From assembly GCA_023390655.1 (NCBI GenBank), contig JAEWCL010000020.1, positions 62,001 to 126,000 of the forward strand: a stretch of DNA of 64,000 bases, written 5' to 3'. This document shows, piece by piece, positions 17,496-25,162 of the stretch. The position numbers and the translations under genes are program-made. A model generated the notes under the pieces. It did not search any database and was not told the DNA's origin. It saw only the letters and a list, made by a program, of their open reading frames with translations. The stretch is from Bacillota bacterium (GTDB lineage Bacteria > Bacillota > Clostridia > Christensenellales > CAG-138). Within the stretch, counting starts at the first letter, position 1. Every line of letters starts with the position of its first letter.

Positions 17496-18371
17496 ATGTA
17501 TGAATTGCGGCAGGCGGGCGCACGAACCTATTATGTCGATTGTCCGGCAAAGGCGGGGCTTTATGTGCAGGAGGACGGCGCGTGCATTCTCATAGACAGC
17601 GGCGGCGACAGCGACGCGGCGCGCAAAATCAACCGGCATATCCAGGAGAACGGTTGGCGGCTTATTGCGATACTAAATACCCATTCCCATGCGGATCATG
17701 ACGGCGGGAACGCATTTTTTGCGCAGCGCACGGGTTGCAGGGTCTATGCTCCGGGTGTGGAAGCGGCCTTTGTGCGGCATCCCATACTCGAACCAAGCGT
17801 TCTTTACGGGGGATTTGCGCCAAAACCGCTGCGCAACAAATTTCTCTGCGCACAGCCAAGCATACCGGAGGATGCGCTGCCGGAGTTGCCGAAAGGCTTT
17901 GCGCTTTTTCCTTTGCCCGGCCACTCGTTTGATATGGTGGGTGTGCGCACGCCGGATGATGTGGTGTTTTTGGCGGACTGCGTCAACAGCCCTGCGATCA
18001 TCGAAAAATACCATGTCAATTTCCTGTACGACGTCGGGCAGTACCTTGCTACGCTCGATGCGGTGGAGCGCATGGAGGCGAAGCTGTTCGTCCCCGCGCA
18101 TGCGGACGCCTGCACGGATATCCGGCCTTTGGTGGAATTGAACCGCAGCAAGGTGCAGGAAATCATCGCGCTGCTGTTATCGCTGTGTGCAGTGGGGCGC
18201 ACGCCGGAGGAACTGTTAAAGCTGGTGTTCGACCAATATAGCCTCAGGATGGACTTTACCCAGTACGCGTTAGTGGGCAGCACTCTGCGCTCCTATCTTG
18301 CGTATCTTTCTGACGAAGGGAAATTGGAAACGGTGTTTGAAGACAACCGCCTTCTGTGGAAGACGTTGTGA
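17496..18371 (+). CDS. MBL-fold metallo-hydrolase
   Basis: A 291-residue metallo-beta-lactamase-fold protein with the dinuclear metal motif NTHSHADHDGG (His63, His65, Asp67, His68). Later metal-ligand candidates lie in LPGHSFDMVGV (His), VFLADCV (Asp) and FVPAHAD (His). It is not a class B beta-lactamase; the closest general group is glyoxalase-II-like or uncharacterised hydrolases. Its C-terminal 80 residues (VQEIIALLLSLCAVGRTPEELL) form a helical extension. It starts the operon with mutY, whose GTG overlaps its stop codon. The substrate is unknown. Confidence 0.88.
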   Translation: MYELRQAGARTYYVDCPAKAGLYVQEDGACILIDSGGDSDAARKINRHIQENGWRLIAILNTHSHADHDGGNAFFAQRTGCRVYAPGVEAAFVRHPILEPSVLYGGFAPKPLRNKFLCAQPSIPEDALPELPKGFALFPLPGHSFDMVGVRTPDDVVFLADCVNSPAIIEKYHVNFLYDVGQYLATLDAVERMEAKLFVPAHADACTDIRPLVELNRSKVQEIIALLLSLCAVGRTPEELLKLVFDQYSLRMDFTQYALVGSTLRSYLAYLSDEGKLETVFEDNRLLWKTL

Positions 18372-19405
18372 CACAACTGTTTTTGCCGCTGCCGATCGCA
18401 GCGCCTCTTGCAGGCTGGTACAAGGCACATGCGCGGAAGCTCCCCTGGCGGGAGAATACGGACGCCTACCGCGTGTGGATCAGTGAAATCATGCTCCAGC
18501 AGACGCGGGTGGAGGCGGTAAAACCGTATTACCTGCGTTTCTTAGCTGCGCTGCCGGATGTTTTGGCGCTCAGTCTGGTAGAGGATGATGCGCTCTACAA
18601 GCTCTGGGAGGGCTTGGGGTATTATAGCCGTGCGCGCAATTTAAAGCGCGCGGCCCAAAAGGTCGTGGAGGAATATAACGGAAAGCTGCCTGAAAGCTAT
18701 GAGGCACTCTTAACGCTTCCCGGCATCGGGCCGTATACGGCGGGTGCCATTGCCTCCATTGCGTACGGCATCGCGGTGCCTGCGGTGGACGGAAACGTAC
18801 TGCGCGTGCTTGCGCGGCTAAGCGATTGTACGCTCGATATTGCGCAGCCCAAGGTTCGTGCCCTTGCGGAAGAGACCGTGCGCGCCATGCTGCCTCAAGA
18901 CGACCCAGGTACGTTCAACCAGGCCCTGATGGAGCTTGGAGCCACTATATGCGTTCCAAACGGCGAGCCGAAATGCCTGATCTGCCCGGTGCGGCAGCTT
19001 TGTAAGGGATACGCTTCGGGCAGGGCGGCGCAGCTTCCCGTAAAGGAGAAAAAGGCAGTGCGAAGAAAAGAAGCATATACCGTGTTTGTGCTGACACAGG
19101 ATAACAGCTTTGCCGTACGTAAGCGTGCGGCGGGCGGGTTGCTTGGCTGCCTGTGGGAGCTCCCCAACTGCCCTGGCAGCATGGAAGAGGCGGAAATGGC
19201 GCGCCAGCTGGAAGCGTGGGGAGCCGTCCCCAAGGGGGAGATCAAACGCTTTTCCAGGAAGCATATTTTTACGCATGTGGAATGGCATATGCGCGTTTAT
19301 ACGCTCGAGATCGCGCTTTCTTCTCTGCCGGAAGGATGGGAATGGGCCAATGGAGAGAGCGCGCACGCGCTGCCTACGGCGTTCCGGATCTGCCTTGCGG
19401 ATTGA
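18368..19405 (+). CDS. mutY: A/G-specific adenine DNA glycosylase
   Basis: The protein of about 345 residues removes adenine mispaired with 8-oxoguanine. Motifs: LPWRENTDAYRVWISEIMLQQTRVEAV (catalytic Glu region), helix-hairpin-helix LPGIGPYTAGAIASIAYG with the following VDGNVLRVLARL (catalytic Asp), and a [4Fe-4S] cluster loop C-x7-C-x2-C-x5-C (CVPNGEPKCLICPVRQLC). A C-terminal NUDIX-like 8-oxoG recognition domain follows. GTG 18368 overlaps the MBL stop as GTGA; an in-frame GTG 18356 is the alternative. The first cluster spacing is seven residues rather than the six of E. coli. Confidence 0.94.
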   Translation: MTQLFLPLPIAAPLAGWYKAHARKLPWRENTDAYRVWISEIMLQQTRVEAVKPYYLRFLAALPDVLALSLVEDDALYKLWEGLGYYSRARNLKRAAQKVVEEYNGKLPESYEALLTLPGIGPYTAGAIASIAYGIAVPAVDGNVLRVLARLSDCTLDIAQPKVRALAEETVRAMLPQDDPGTFNQALMELGATICVPNGEPKCLICPVRQLCKGYASGRAAQLPVKEKKAVRRKEAYTVFVLTQDNSFAVRKRAAGGLLGCLWELPNCPGSMEEAEMARQLEAWGAVPKGEIKRFSRKHIFTHVEWHMRVYTLEIALSSLPEGWEWANGESAHALPTAFRICLAD

Positions 19406-19515
19406 CCTTATGGCGATGCGGGGCTATAATACGAGTGCCGCGGTGTTTGAAACCGCACGCACCGGCAATCAATAAAAGTGAGGGCAGGTATACCCGAAGA
19501 ATAGAGGGGCATGCA

Positions 19516-20076
19516 ATGGAAACAAACGGAATTACAAGGCAAGTACAGGAAGCGCTAAATGATCTTTTTGCGGTGGCGGAGCTAAATGCCGGGGATCTTT
19601 TTGTGGTGGGCTGCTCTACAAGCGAAGTCGGCGGGCACATGATCGGCTCCCAATCGAGTGGGGAGATCGCTTCGGCCATTATGGACGCGGTGTTGCCTGA
19701 AATCAAAGCGCGGGGGCTTTACCTTGCCGTACAGTGCTGCGAGCATCTCAACCGCGCCCTTGTTGTAGAGCGCGAGGCCATGCAGAAATATGACTTGACG
19801 CATGTTTGGGTGCGGCCGTGGCTGCACGCGGGCGGCGCGTTTGCGGTAGAGGCGCTGTCCCGGTTTGCGGACCCCGTGATGGTGGAGGATGTGAAGGGCC
19901 GCGCTTGTGCGGGAATCGATATCGGCGGTACGCTCATCGGCATGCACCTGCATCCTGTTGTGGTACCCATCCATACGCAGCATCGGCGCGTCGGCGAGGC
20001 GACGCTTGTTATGGCGCGTACACGCCCCAAATACATCGGCGGGCCACGCGCACAATATGACGACGTAAGCAAATAG
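19516..20076 (+). CDS. YwlG/UPF0340 family protein
   Basis: A 186-residue protein of the UPF0340 (TIGR01440, YwlG) family. It is recognised from FVVGCSTSEVGGHMIGSQSS (about 31-50), LYLAVQCCEHLNRALVVE and the C-terminal AGIDIGGTLIGMHLHPVVVP. The family is widespread in Bacillota with no settled biochemical role. ATG 19516 follows GAGGGG. It lies 110 bases after mutY and may be read through from that operon; it is followed by strong hairpins. No motif gives a catalytic assignment. Confidence 0.87.
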   Translation: METNGITRQVQEALNDLFAVAELNAGDLFVVGCSTSEVGGHMIGSQSSGEIASAIMDAVLPEIKARGLYLAVQCCEHLNRALVVEREAMQKYDLTHVWVRPWLHAGGAFAVEALSRFADPVMVEDVKGRACAGIDIGGTLIGMHLHPVVVPIHTQHRRVGEATLVMARTRPKYIGGPRAQYDDVSK

Positions 20077-20100
20077 CAAAGAAAAGCTGAAAAGAAGTGC

Positions 20101-20129
20101 AGGGTATCACGCTGATGTGATACCCTTTA
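20101..20129 (+). terminator. Terminator after the YwlG-type gene
   Basis: Perfect 10-bp stem AGGGTATCAC / GTGATACCCT with loop GCTGAT, followed by TTTA, 25 bases past the stop codon. Confidence 0.78.
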
Positions 20130-20139
20130 TTCCGGTCAT

Positions 20140-20285
20140 CTACAAAGTCCTACGGACTTTACAGATGGTTTTCTGCAGGTTAAAAGCCGCCTATGGCGGC
20201 ATTTTTTTCGCCAATTTGACGCACATGTCGTCAAATTGGATGAATGTAGGAGATTTGCGAATCCCCCCACGCCTTCGGGAGGGGA
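20140..20285. repeat. Run of intergenic hairpins between YwlG and Crp genes
   Basis: This non-coding stretch holds four further inverted repeats: AAAGTCC-TAC-GGACTTT (about 20143-20162), GCCGCC-TAT-GGCGGC followed by ATTTTTTT (20186-20208, itself a good terminator), CCAATTTGACG-7 bases-CGTCAAATTGG (20211-20239) and a CCCC...GGGG stem near 20265-20284. The density exceeds what termination needs and suggests remnants of a palindromic repeat family. No reading frame with a ribosome site is present. Confidence 0.6.
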
Positions 20286-20320
20286 TCCTCTGCTTATTTT
20301 CAACTTTGATTGATAAAATG

Positions 20321-20349
20321 TTGACAATATAAAAGTCATCGCGTAAAAT
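20321..20349 (+). promoter_or_regulatory. Promoter of the Crp/Fnr regulator-transporter locus
   Basis: TTGACA (20321-20326), 17-bp spacer, TAAAAT (20344-20349), 44 bases before the regulator's ATG. No convincing Crp/Fnr dyad overlaps it. Confidence 0.75.
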
Positions 20350-20393
20350 GCATTATAGATGTCTCACTTGATACAAAAAACGAGGTAAATGTA

Positions 20394-21056
20394 ATGGAAG
20401 CCGTGCAGACGTTCAGTAAGGTAAAACGTGCGCGGATGGCGGGCGCGCTTGAGGGCTGCTTTTTGTTTCGCGGGTTTTCCCGGCAGGAAATCGAAGCGCT
20501 GCTGTGCGTGCCGGGACTCATCTGCCGCCGCTATGCGCAGGGGGAGGCCATGCTGTCCCCAAAGAGCCATGCGCCGGTACTGATGTTGCTATTAAAAGGC
20601 TCTGCCGTGGTGGAAAAACGCGCGGGGGAGGGTCTTTTGCGGATGAACGAGCTTTTTTCAGGTGCGCTGTTTGGCCTTGCTTCGCTTTTTGATGCGTCAC
20701 ATACATTTCCTACCAGCGTGATTGCAAGTAAAAACGCCGAGGTTCTCCTCATTCCGGAAAGCGTGCTGCGCGCTATGATGGAAAAAGAGTTCCGTCTGAC
20801 GGAAAATTATATCCGGTACCTGACGGGAAGGGTACACTTTCTAAATGAGCGCATTGAGGGGCTATTATATCCTTCTGCGGAGGAACGCGTGCTTTTGTAT
20901 CTCACACAGCATGCGGAGGACGGCAAACTGACGCAGGGTCTTACATCGCTTGCGCAGTGCCTTGGCATGAGCCGCGCTTCTTTGTACCGCGCGCTTAACA
21001 GGCTGGAGCGGGAAGGGAAGCTCATCCGGGACAAACGGCAGTTTATACTTCTATAA
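20394..21056 (+). CDS. Crp/Fnr-family transcriptional regulator
   Basis: The 220-residue protein has an N-terminal cyclic-nucleotide-binding-like beta-barrel (about 20-125), a long dimerisation helix (FRLTENYIRYLTGRVHFLNERI) and a C-terminal winged helix (about 160-218) with recognition segment LTSLAQCLGMSRASLYRALNRLE. It has no N-terminal cysteine cluster, so it is not a classical Fnr oxygen sensor, and the barrel lacks an obvious cAMP phosphate-binding cassette. ATG 20394 has GAGGTAA upstream. The substrate-binding lipoprotein gene follows after 27 bases, so this is probably the local regulator of that transporter. The effector is unknown. Confidence 0.88.
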   Translation: MEAVQTFSKVKRARMAGALEGCFLFRGFSRQEIEALLCVPGLICRRYAQGEAMLSPKSHAPVLMLLLKGSAVVEKRAGEGLLRMNELFSGALFGLASLFDASHTFPTSVIASKNAEVLLIPESVLRAMMEKEFRLTENYIRYLTGRVHFLNERIEGLLYPSAEERVLLYLTQHAEDGKLTQGLTSLAQCLGMSRASLYRALNRLEREGKLIRDKRQFILL

Positions 21057-21083
21057 GAAATAAGTTTTGGGAGGAAGAAGACG

Positions 21084-22139
21084 ATGCAAAAAAGCAGGAT
21101 TTTGAACATGGCGCTCGCAGTGTTCCTTGCGGCTGTGCTTGCAACGGGGTGCGCCCCGCCCGCGGGGGAGAATGTACCCACGCCCGTACTGCGCACGCCC
21201 GCGACCACCGCCACGCCCGCACCCACGCCAACGCCCGCGCCCGAAAAGGCAAAGCTCAGTGTCGCGGCATTGAAGGGTCCCACAGGCATGGGGCTTGTGC
21301 AGCTGATGCAGGCGGATGAAAACGGAGAAACGGCGATGGATTACACCATAACCCTTGCTTCTGCGCCCGATGAAATCAGCGGGAAGCTGGTGACCGGGGA
21401 AGTGGATATTGCGGCGGCCCCTATCAACCTTGCGGCAGCGCTTTATAACAAGACCGAGGGGAAAGTGAAGCTGATTGCCGTAAACACGCTCGGCGTACTG
21501 TATATCCTCGAAAACGGGAACAGCATCAAGAGCGTTGCGGATTTAAAAAAGGTGAAGCTGTATGCGACTGGGCAGGGCGCAACGCCCGAGTTCGTGCTTA
21601 ACCAGCTGTTGGAACAAAACGGGGTGCTTGGCGCTGTGGAAACCGAATATATGGCCGAGCACACGGAGCTTGCGGCACTTTTAGCTTCGGGAGAGGGCGG
21701 CGTGAAGGTAGCCATGCTGCCCGAACCGAACGTCACAATTGCAATGCTCAAAAATAAGGACTTGCGCATTGCGCTTGACCTCACGGAGGAATGGAACAAG
21801 GTTTCCGGCGGAACAAAGCTTGTGCAGGGCTGCATCGTGGTGCGCACAGACGTATTGGAGCAAAGGCCCGAGGCGATCGCAGCATTTTTAGAGGAGTATA
21901 TGGCGTCCACGGCGTTTACCAACGAGCATGTGGAGGAAGCGGCGGCCCTGATGGAAGCCTACGGTATCCTGCCCAATGCGGCTGCAGCAAAGGCTGCTAT
22001 CCCCAAGTGCAACATCGTCTGCATTACGGGCGAAGAAATGCGGGCAAGCGCCTCCAATATGCTCCAAGTGCTCTTCCGGGCCGATCCCAAGAGTGTCGGC
22101 GGCAAGCTGCCGGATGATGCGTTCTACTTTGTTCCTTAA
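21084..22139 (+). CDS. ABC transporter substrate-binding lipoprotein (NitT/TauT type)
   Basis: A 351-residue secreted lipoprotein. The signal peptide ends in the lipobox LATGC (Cys about 23), followed by a Pro/Thr/Ala-rich linker (about 30-53). The mature domain resembles the SsuA/TauA/NMT1 group: SVAALKGPTGMGLVQLM, then GEVDIAAAPINLAAALYN and VKLYATGQGATPEFVLNQLL. Such proteins deliver nitrate, sulfonates, taurine or pyrimidine-like ligands to a SsuBC-type importer, here encoded 190 bases downstream. The ligand cannot be predicted. The gap before the permease contains a palindromic repeat (22168-22301), unusual inside an operon. Confidence 0.9.
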   Translation: MQKSRILNMALAVFLAAVLATGCAPPAGENVPTPVLRTPATTATPAPTPTPAPEKAKLSVAALKGPTGMGLVQLMQADENGETAMDYTITLASAPDEISGKLVTGEVDIAAAPINLAAALYNKTEGKVKLIAVNTLGVLYILENGNSIKSVADLKKVKLYATGQGATPEFVLNQLLEQNGVLGAVETEYMAEHTELAALLASGEGGVKVAMLPEPNVTIAMLKNKDLRIALDLTEEWNKVSGGTKLVQGCIVVRTDVLEQRPEAIAAFLEEYMASTAFTNEHVEEAAALMEAYGILPNAAAAKAAIPKCNIVCITGEEMRASASNMLQVLFRADPKSVGGKLPDDAFYFVP

Positions 22140-22167
22140 AGTAAATTCCCATACGAGATATACGTTG

Positions 22168-22301
22168 AGGGCACCGCCCCCAATCCCCCGGCTTAGGGCC
22201 GTAACGGCCCTAAGTACCCATTCTTAAACACCCTAAGCTGGGGTAGGGGATTCCAAAGGGAGGTATCCCTTTGGTGGTGCAGGGGCAACGCCCCTGTAAA
22301 A
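22168..22301 (+). repeat. Interspersed palindromic repeat, copy A
   Basis: The intergenic segment consists of nested palindromes: GGGCCGTAACGGCCC, CCAAAGGGA..TCCCTTTGG and AGGGGCAACGCCCCT. Its order of blocks (GGCTTAGGGCCGTAA, then GGGATTCC, then AAGGGA/TCCCTT, then CAGGGGC..GCCCCTG) recurs on the opposite strand at 34752-34968. It separates a binding-protein gene from its permease gene, so it is probably transcribed. Confidence 0.75.
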
Positions 22302-22329
22302 GTCCTATTGATAGCCTAGAGGTACCTGC

Positions 22330-23082
22330 ATGAAAAAGCTGCTGCGCGGGATCGGAATCACACTATTTTGGCTGCTTGTCTGGCATGCGGCAAGCGTTGC
22401 TGTGCATTCTGCGCTGCTCCTGCCCTCTCCCGTTGCAACATTAAATAGCTTGCTGCGGATGATGCGGCAGGCCGAGTTCTGGAGCGCTGCAGCATACAGC
22501 ATCCTTCGAATCTCGGCGGGGTACGCGCTTGCGGTAATCGCAGGCGCGGCGCTCGGCGTGCTCACGGCGGGTTCGGCGCTGTTTGACGCGTTGCTGCGGC
22601 CCATCAGGAGCGTATTGAAGGCGACGCCTGTCGCCTCGTTTACCCTTCTGATAGTGCTTTGGCTGCACTCCCAAATGGTGCCGGTATTCGCGGCGTTCAT
22701 CATGGTACTGCCGCTTGTCTGGGCAAATGTGCAGGAGGGTGTCCGCGCGACGGACCGGAACCTTCTTGAAATGGCGGGGGTGTTCCGCTTTGGTTGGTGG
22801 AAGACGCTGCGGTTGGTCTATGTTCCGTCCGTTCTTCCCAGCCTGCTTGCGGCGTGCGCCACGGGGCTTGGGTTTGCGTGGAAAGCCGGGGTAGCGGCGG
22901 AGGTGATCGCCCGCACGGCGGAGTCCATCGGCAAAAACCTTGTGGAGAGCAAGAGCTACCTTGAGATTGCGGATATGTTCGCGTGGACTGCGGTGATGGT
23001 GGCGCTGTCGGTTTTATTTGAACGGCTGCTTGCAGGCATGTTCCGGCGCATGCAGGAAAGCAGGAAGGAGGGGGCGGCATGA
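22330..23082 (+). CDS. ABC transporter permease (SsuC/TauC type)
   Basis: A 250-residue permease with about six transmembrane helices. The cytoplasmic EAA loop is visible as NLLEMAGVFRFGWWKTLRLVYVPSVLPSL (about 137-165), the contact site for the ATPase. It belongs to the binding-protein-dependent transport family used by nitrate, sulfonate and taurine importers. It starts at ATG 22330 after GAGGTA. The ATPase gene overlaps its stop codon (ATGA). It works with the lipoprotein at 21084-22139. Confidence 0.93.
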   Translation: MKKLLRGIGITLFWLLVWHAASVAVHSALLLPSPVATLNSLLRMMRQAEFWSAAAYSILRISAGYALAVIAGAALGVLTAGSALFDALLRPIRSVLKATPVASFTLLIVLWLHSQMVPVFAAFIMVLPLVWANVQEGVRATDRNLLEMAGVFRFGWWKTLRLVYVPSVLPSLLAACATGLGFAWKAGVAAEVIARTAESIGKNLVESKSYLEIADMFAWTAVMVALSVLFERLLAGMFRRMQESRKEGAA

Positions 23083-23654
23083 GCATCCGGCTTGTTGAGA
23101 TGACGGCGGGATATGCTTCCAAAGTTGTGCTGGATGGGATTTCTCTCACATTCCCGGAGCAGGGCGCGGCACAGGTCACAGGCCCCTCCGGCTGCGGCAA
23201 AACGACGCTGCTGCGCATACTTGCAGGCTTGCACGCGCCGCTTTCCGGACGGATAGAGGGGCTTGAAGGGAAAAAGGTCGGTATGGTGTTTCAGGAAGAT
23301 CGCCTGCTGCCGTGGTGTACGGCGCTTGAAAACGTCCGCTGTGTGATGAAAAAGGGAGCGGCGCAAGAGCAGCGCGCGATGGAGTGGCTGTCCTATATGG
23401 AGCTCTCGGACGCGGCGCAGAAGTACCCGCATCAGCTTTCCGGCGGCATGCAAAGAAGGCTCGCCCTTGCGCGTGCTTTGGCGTATGAAGGCGATGTGCT
23501 GCTGTTGGACGAACCCTTCAGTGGCTTAGATAAAGAACTCCGCGCGCGGGTTGCGGCGCATATCAAAAAAGCCGCGCCTCTGATTGTGCTTGTCTCACAC
23601 GAGCAGAAGGACGCGGACTTGCTTGGCGCTGTACCGGTAATGCGGTTGGGTTAG
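23079..23654 (+). CDS. ABC transporter ATP-binding protein (SsuB/TauB type)
   Basis: A 191-residue ATPase with Walker A GPSGCGKTTL (about 36-45), Q-loop MVFQEDRLLPW, signature LSGGMQRRLALARAL, Walker B VLLLDEPFSGLD and a switch His in VSHEQ. All catalytic elements are present, but the protein is 50-70 residues shorter than SsuB or TauB: the region after Walker A is compressed and the usual C-terminal tail is missing. It energises the preceding permease and is translationally coupled to it. The convergent M20 gene begins nine bases past its stop, with no clear terminator between. Confidence 0.93.
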   Translation: MSIRLVEMTAGYASKVVLDGISLTFPEQGAAQVTGPSGCGKTTLLRILAGLHAPLSGRIEGLEGKKVGMVFQEDRLLPWCTALENVRCVMKKGAAQEQRAMEWLSYMELSDAAQKYPHQLSGGMQRRLALARALAYEGDVLLLDEPFSGLDKELRARVAAHIKKAAPLIVLVSHEQKDADLLGAVPVMRLG

Positions 23655-23662
23655 ATTTTTGC

Positions 23663-24814
23663 CTATACTTCTTTTGAAATACCGAGCATGCGGCAGTAGG
23701 CTTCCAAGCCGTAGAGAAGCGCTTCCTCGTTAAAATTAAAGTGCGGGCTGTGCAGCGGCGGAAAGCCGCTGTATTCCGCGATCCCCACAAAGAAGAACAA
23801 CCCAGGGATTTCCTGCTGGTAAAACGAGAAATCCTCCCCGATCATCAGGTGCTGCATGGGCTGGACGTCAGACTTCATCAGCAGCTGAAATTCCTCCGTC
23901 ATATCAAGCGGATTTTCAACGCTATAATAAAGCTGCACTTCTTTGAATTCCGTGGTGATGCCGGTGGCCACTTCAAACCCTGCGAGTATCTTTGAAATAC
24001 GCTCCATTACCTGTTCGCGCATTTCGCTTGAGAACGTACGCAACGTGCCCGACATCACGACCTTGTCGCAGATGATGTTCCGGGCCTCTCCGCCGTGGAT
24101 TTTCCCTATGGTGAGCACGATCGGCTCATCCGGGCTTGTGGAGCGGGAGACGATGGTCTGGAGCATGGTGATGAGCTCCGCCGCCGCCACGACTGCGTCC
24201 ACGCCCTTATCCGGGTTTGCGCCGTGGGCGCTTTTGCCGTGTACCGTAAGATCAAACCCGCAGGACTGCGCCATAAACGTGCCGCGCCGCACCCCCAGCT
24301 GGCCGATGCGAAGCTCCGGAAACACATGCAGCGCATAGATGCGGTCTACCCGCGGCTCGTGGAGCGCGCCATCCTCAATCATTTTGCGCGCGCCGCCGCC
24401 GCCTTCCTCGCCGGGCTGGAATAATAGCACCACATTGACGGTGAGCTTTTTGCGGTGGGCGGACACAAGCGTTGCAAGCAGCAGCGCCACCGTTACATGT
24501 CCGTCATGCCCGCAGGCATGCATTTTGCCCGGATGCGTGGAGGCATACGGGAGATTGGTCCATTCTTCGACGGGCAGCGCGTCCATATCCGCGCGGAACG
24601 CAATGGTCTGTGCGGCGTTTTTTGCGTAGAACACGGCTTTGACGCCCGTGCCCGCAAGCTTTATGAGCACATCCGGCTTGAGCGCCTCCAAATAGGAAAG
24701 CACATAAGCCTGTGTCTGATATTCTTCAAATGCGGTTTCCGGTATGCGGTGCAGGTCGCGCCGGACCTTGACGCACTCCTCCCGCATGGACAAAACCACT
24801 TTGCTAAGCTGCAT
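23663..24814 (-). CDS. M20-family amidohydrolase (M20D)
   Basis: The 383-residue metallo-hydrolase resembles hippurate/IAA-amino-acid hydrolases and N-acetyl-diaminopimelate deacetylases. It opens RRDLHRIPETAFEEYQT, then has the metal motifs FRADMDALPVEE (Asp) and MHACGHDGHVT (Cys-Gly-His-Asp), FQPGEEGGGGA (Glu-Glu) and a C-terminal GEDFSFYQQEIPG. ATG 24814 (MQLSKVVLSM) is chosen since family members start here; only a weak GGGGA precedes it, and the open frame extends another 83 unrelated codons. It probably removes acyl groups from amino acids. A TTGACG-18-TATACT promoter is found upstream. Confidence 0.92.
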   Translation of the reverse strand: MQLSKVVLSMREECVKVRRDLHRIPETAFEEYQTQAYVLSYLEALKPDVLIKLAGTGVKAVFYAKNAAQTIAFRADMDALPVEEWTNLPYASTHPGKMHACGHDGHVTVALLLATLVSAHRKKLTVNVVLLFQPGEEGGGGARKMIEDGALHEPRVDRIYALHVFPELRIGQLGVRRGTFMAQSCGFDLTVHGKSAHGANPDKGVDAVVAAAELITMLQTIVSRSTSPDEPIVLTIGKIHGGEARNIICDKVVMSGTLRTFSSEMREQVMERISKILAGFEVATGITTEFKEVQLYYSVENPLDMTEEFQLLMKSDVQPMQHLMIGEDFSFYQQEIPGLFFFVGIAEYSGFPPLHSPHFNFNEEALLYGLEAYCRMLGISKEV

Positions 24815-24871
24815 GATCGTTCCCCAAACGCGTTCTCTTTGCGAGAATGCGATGTTTTTCGCATTTCTTAT

Positions 24872-24901
24872 AGTATAGCGGCATCCGCTAAAGAGCGTCA
24901 A
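24872..24901 (-). promoter_or_regulatory. Promoter of the M20 gene; rest of gap to 25162
   Basis: Minus strand TTGACG (24901-24896), 18-bp spacer containing the palindrome TAGCGG-CAT-CCGCTA, then TATACT (24877-24872). The rest of the 348-base gap (to 25162) contains no supported gene. Short frames there lack ribosome sites, and the last 35 bases before 25163 are very AT-rich with TATAAT repeats that could be the -10 of the DUF1538 gene. Confidence 0.6.
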
Positions 24902-25162
24902 TGCTACACTACAATTTATGCCGTAACCATTCGGTACGGTGACTATGAAGAGACGAATGCCGGATGGGAAAGGCTGCAAAACAGGAAAGCAAAAGAGGTC
25001 ATCCTGCGCGGTTTGCGGAGCCCCGGAAGCCTTTGTCATAGTTCGGGAGGCCACATTTTTCAAGAAATGCCCGATAAAATGGCTGTTTTATCATTTCGAA
25101 GCAGCCTGTGCTATGTTATAATTATAATATAAATTATAAAGTGGGAAAGGGATGGGGCACAT

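Noticed and set aside
24939..25121. Possible 60-residue protein with several cysteines upstream of the DUF1538 gene
   Set aside because: No ribosome binding site and no family resemblance; Cys content alone is not enough.
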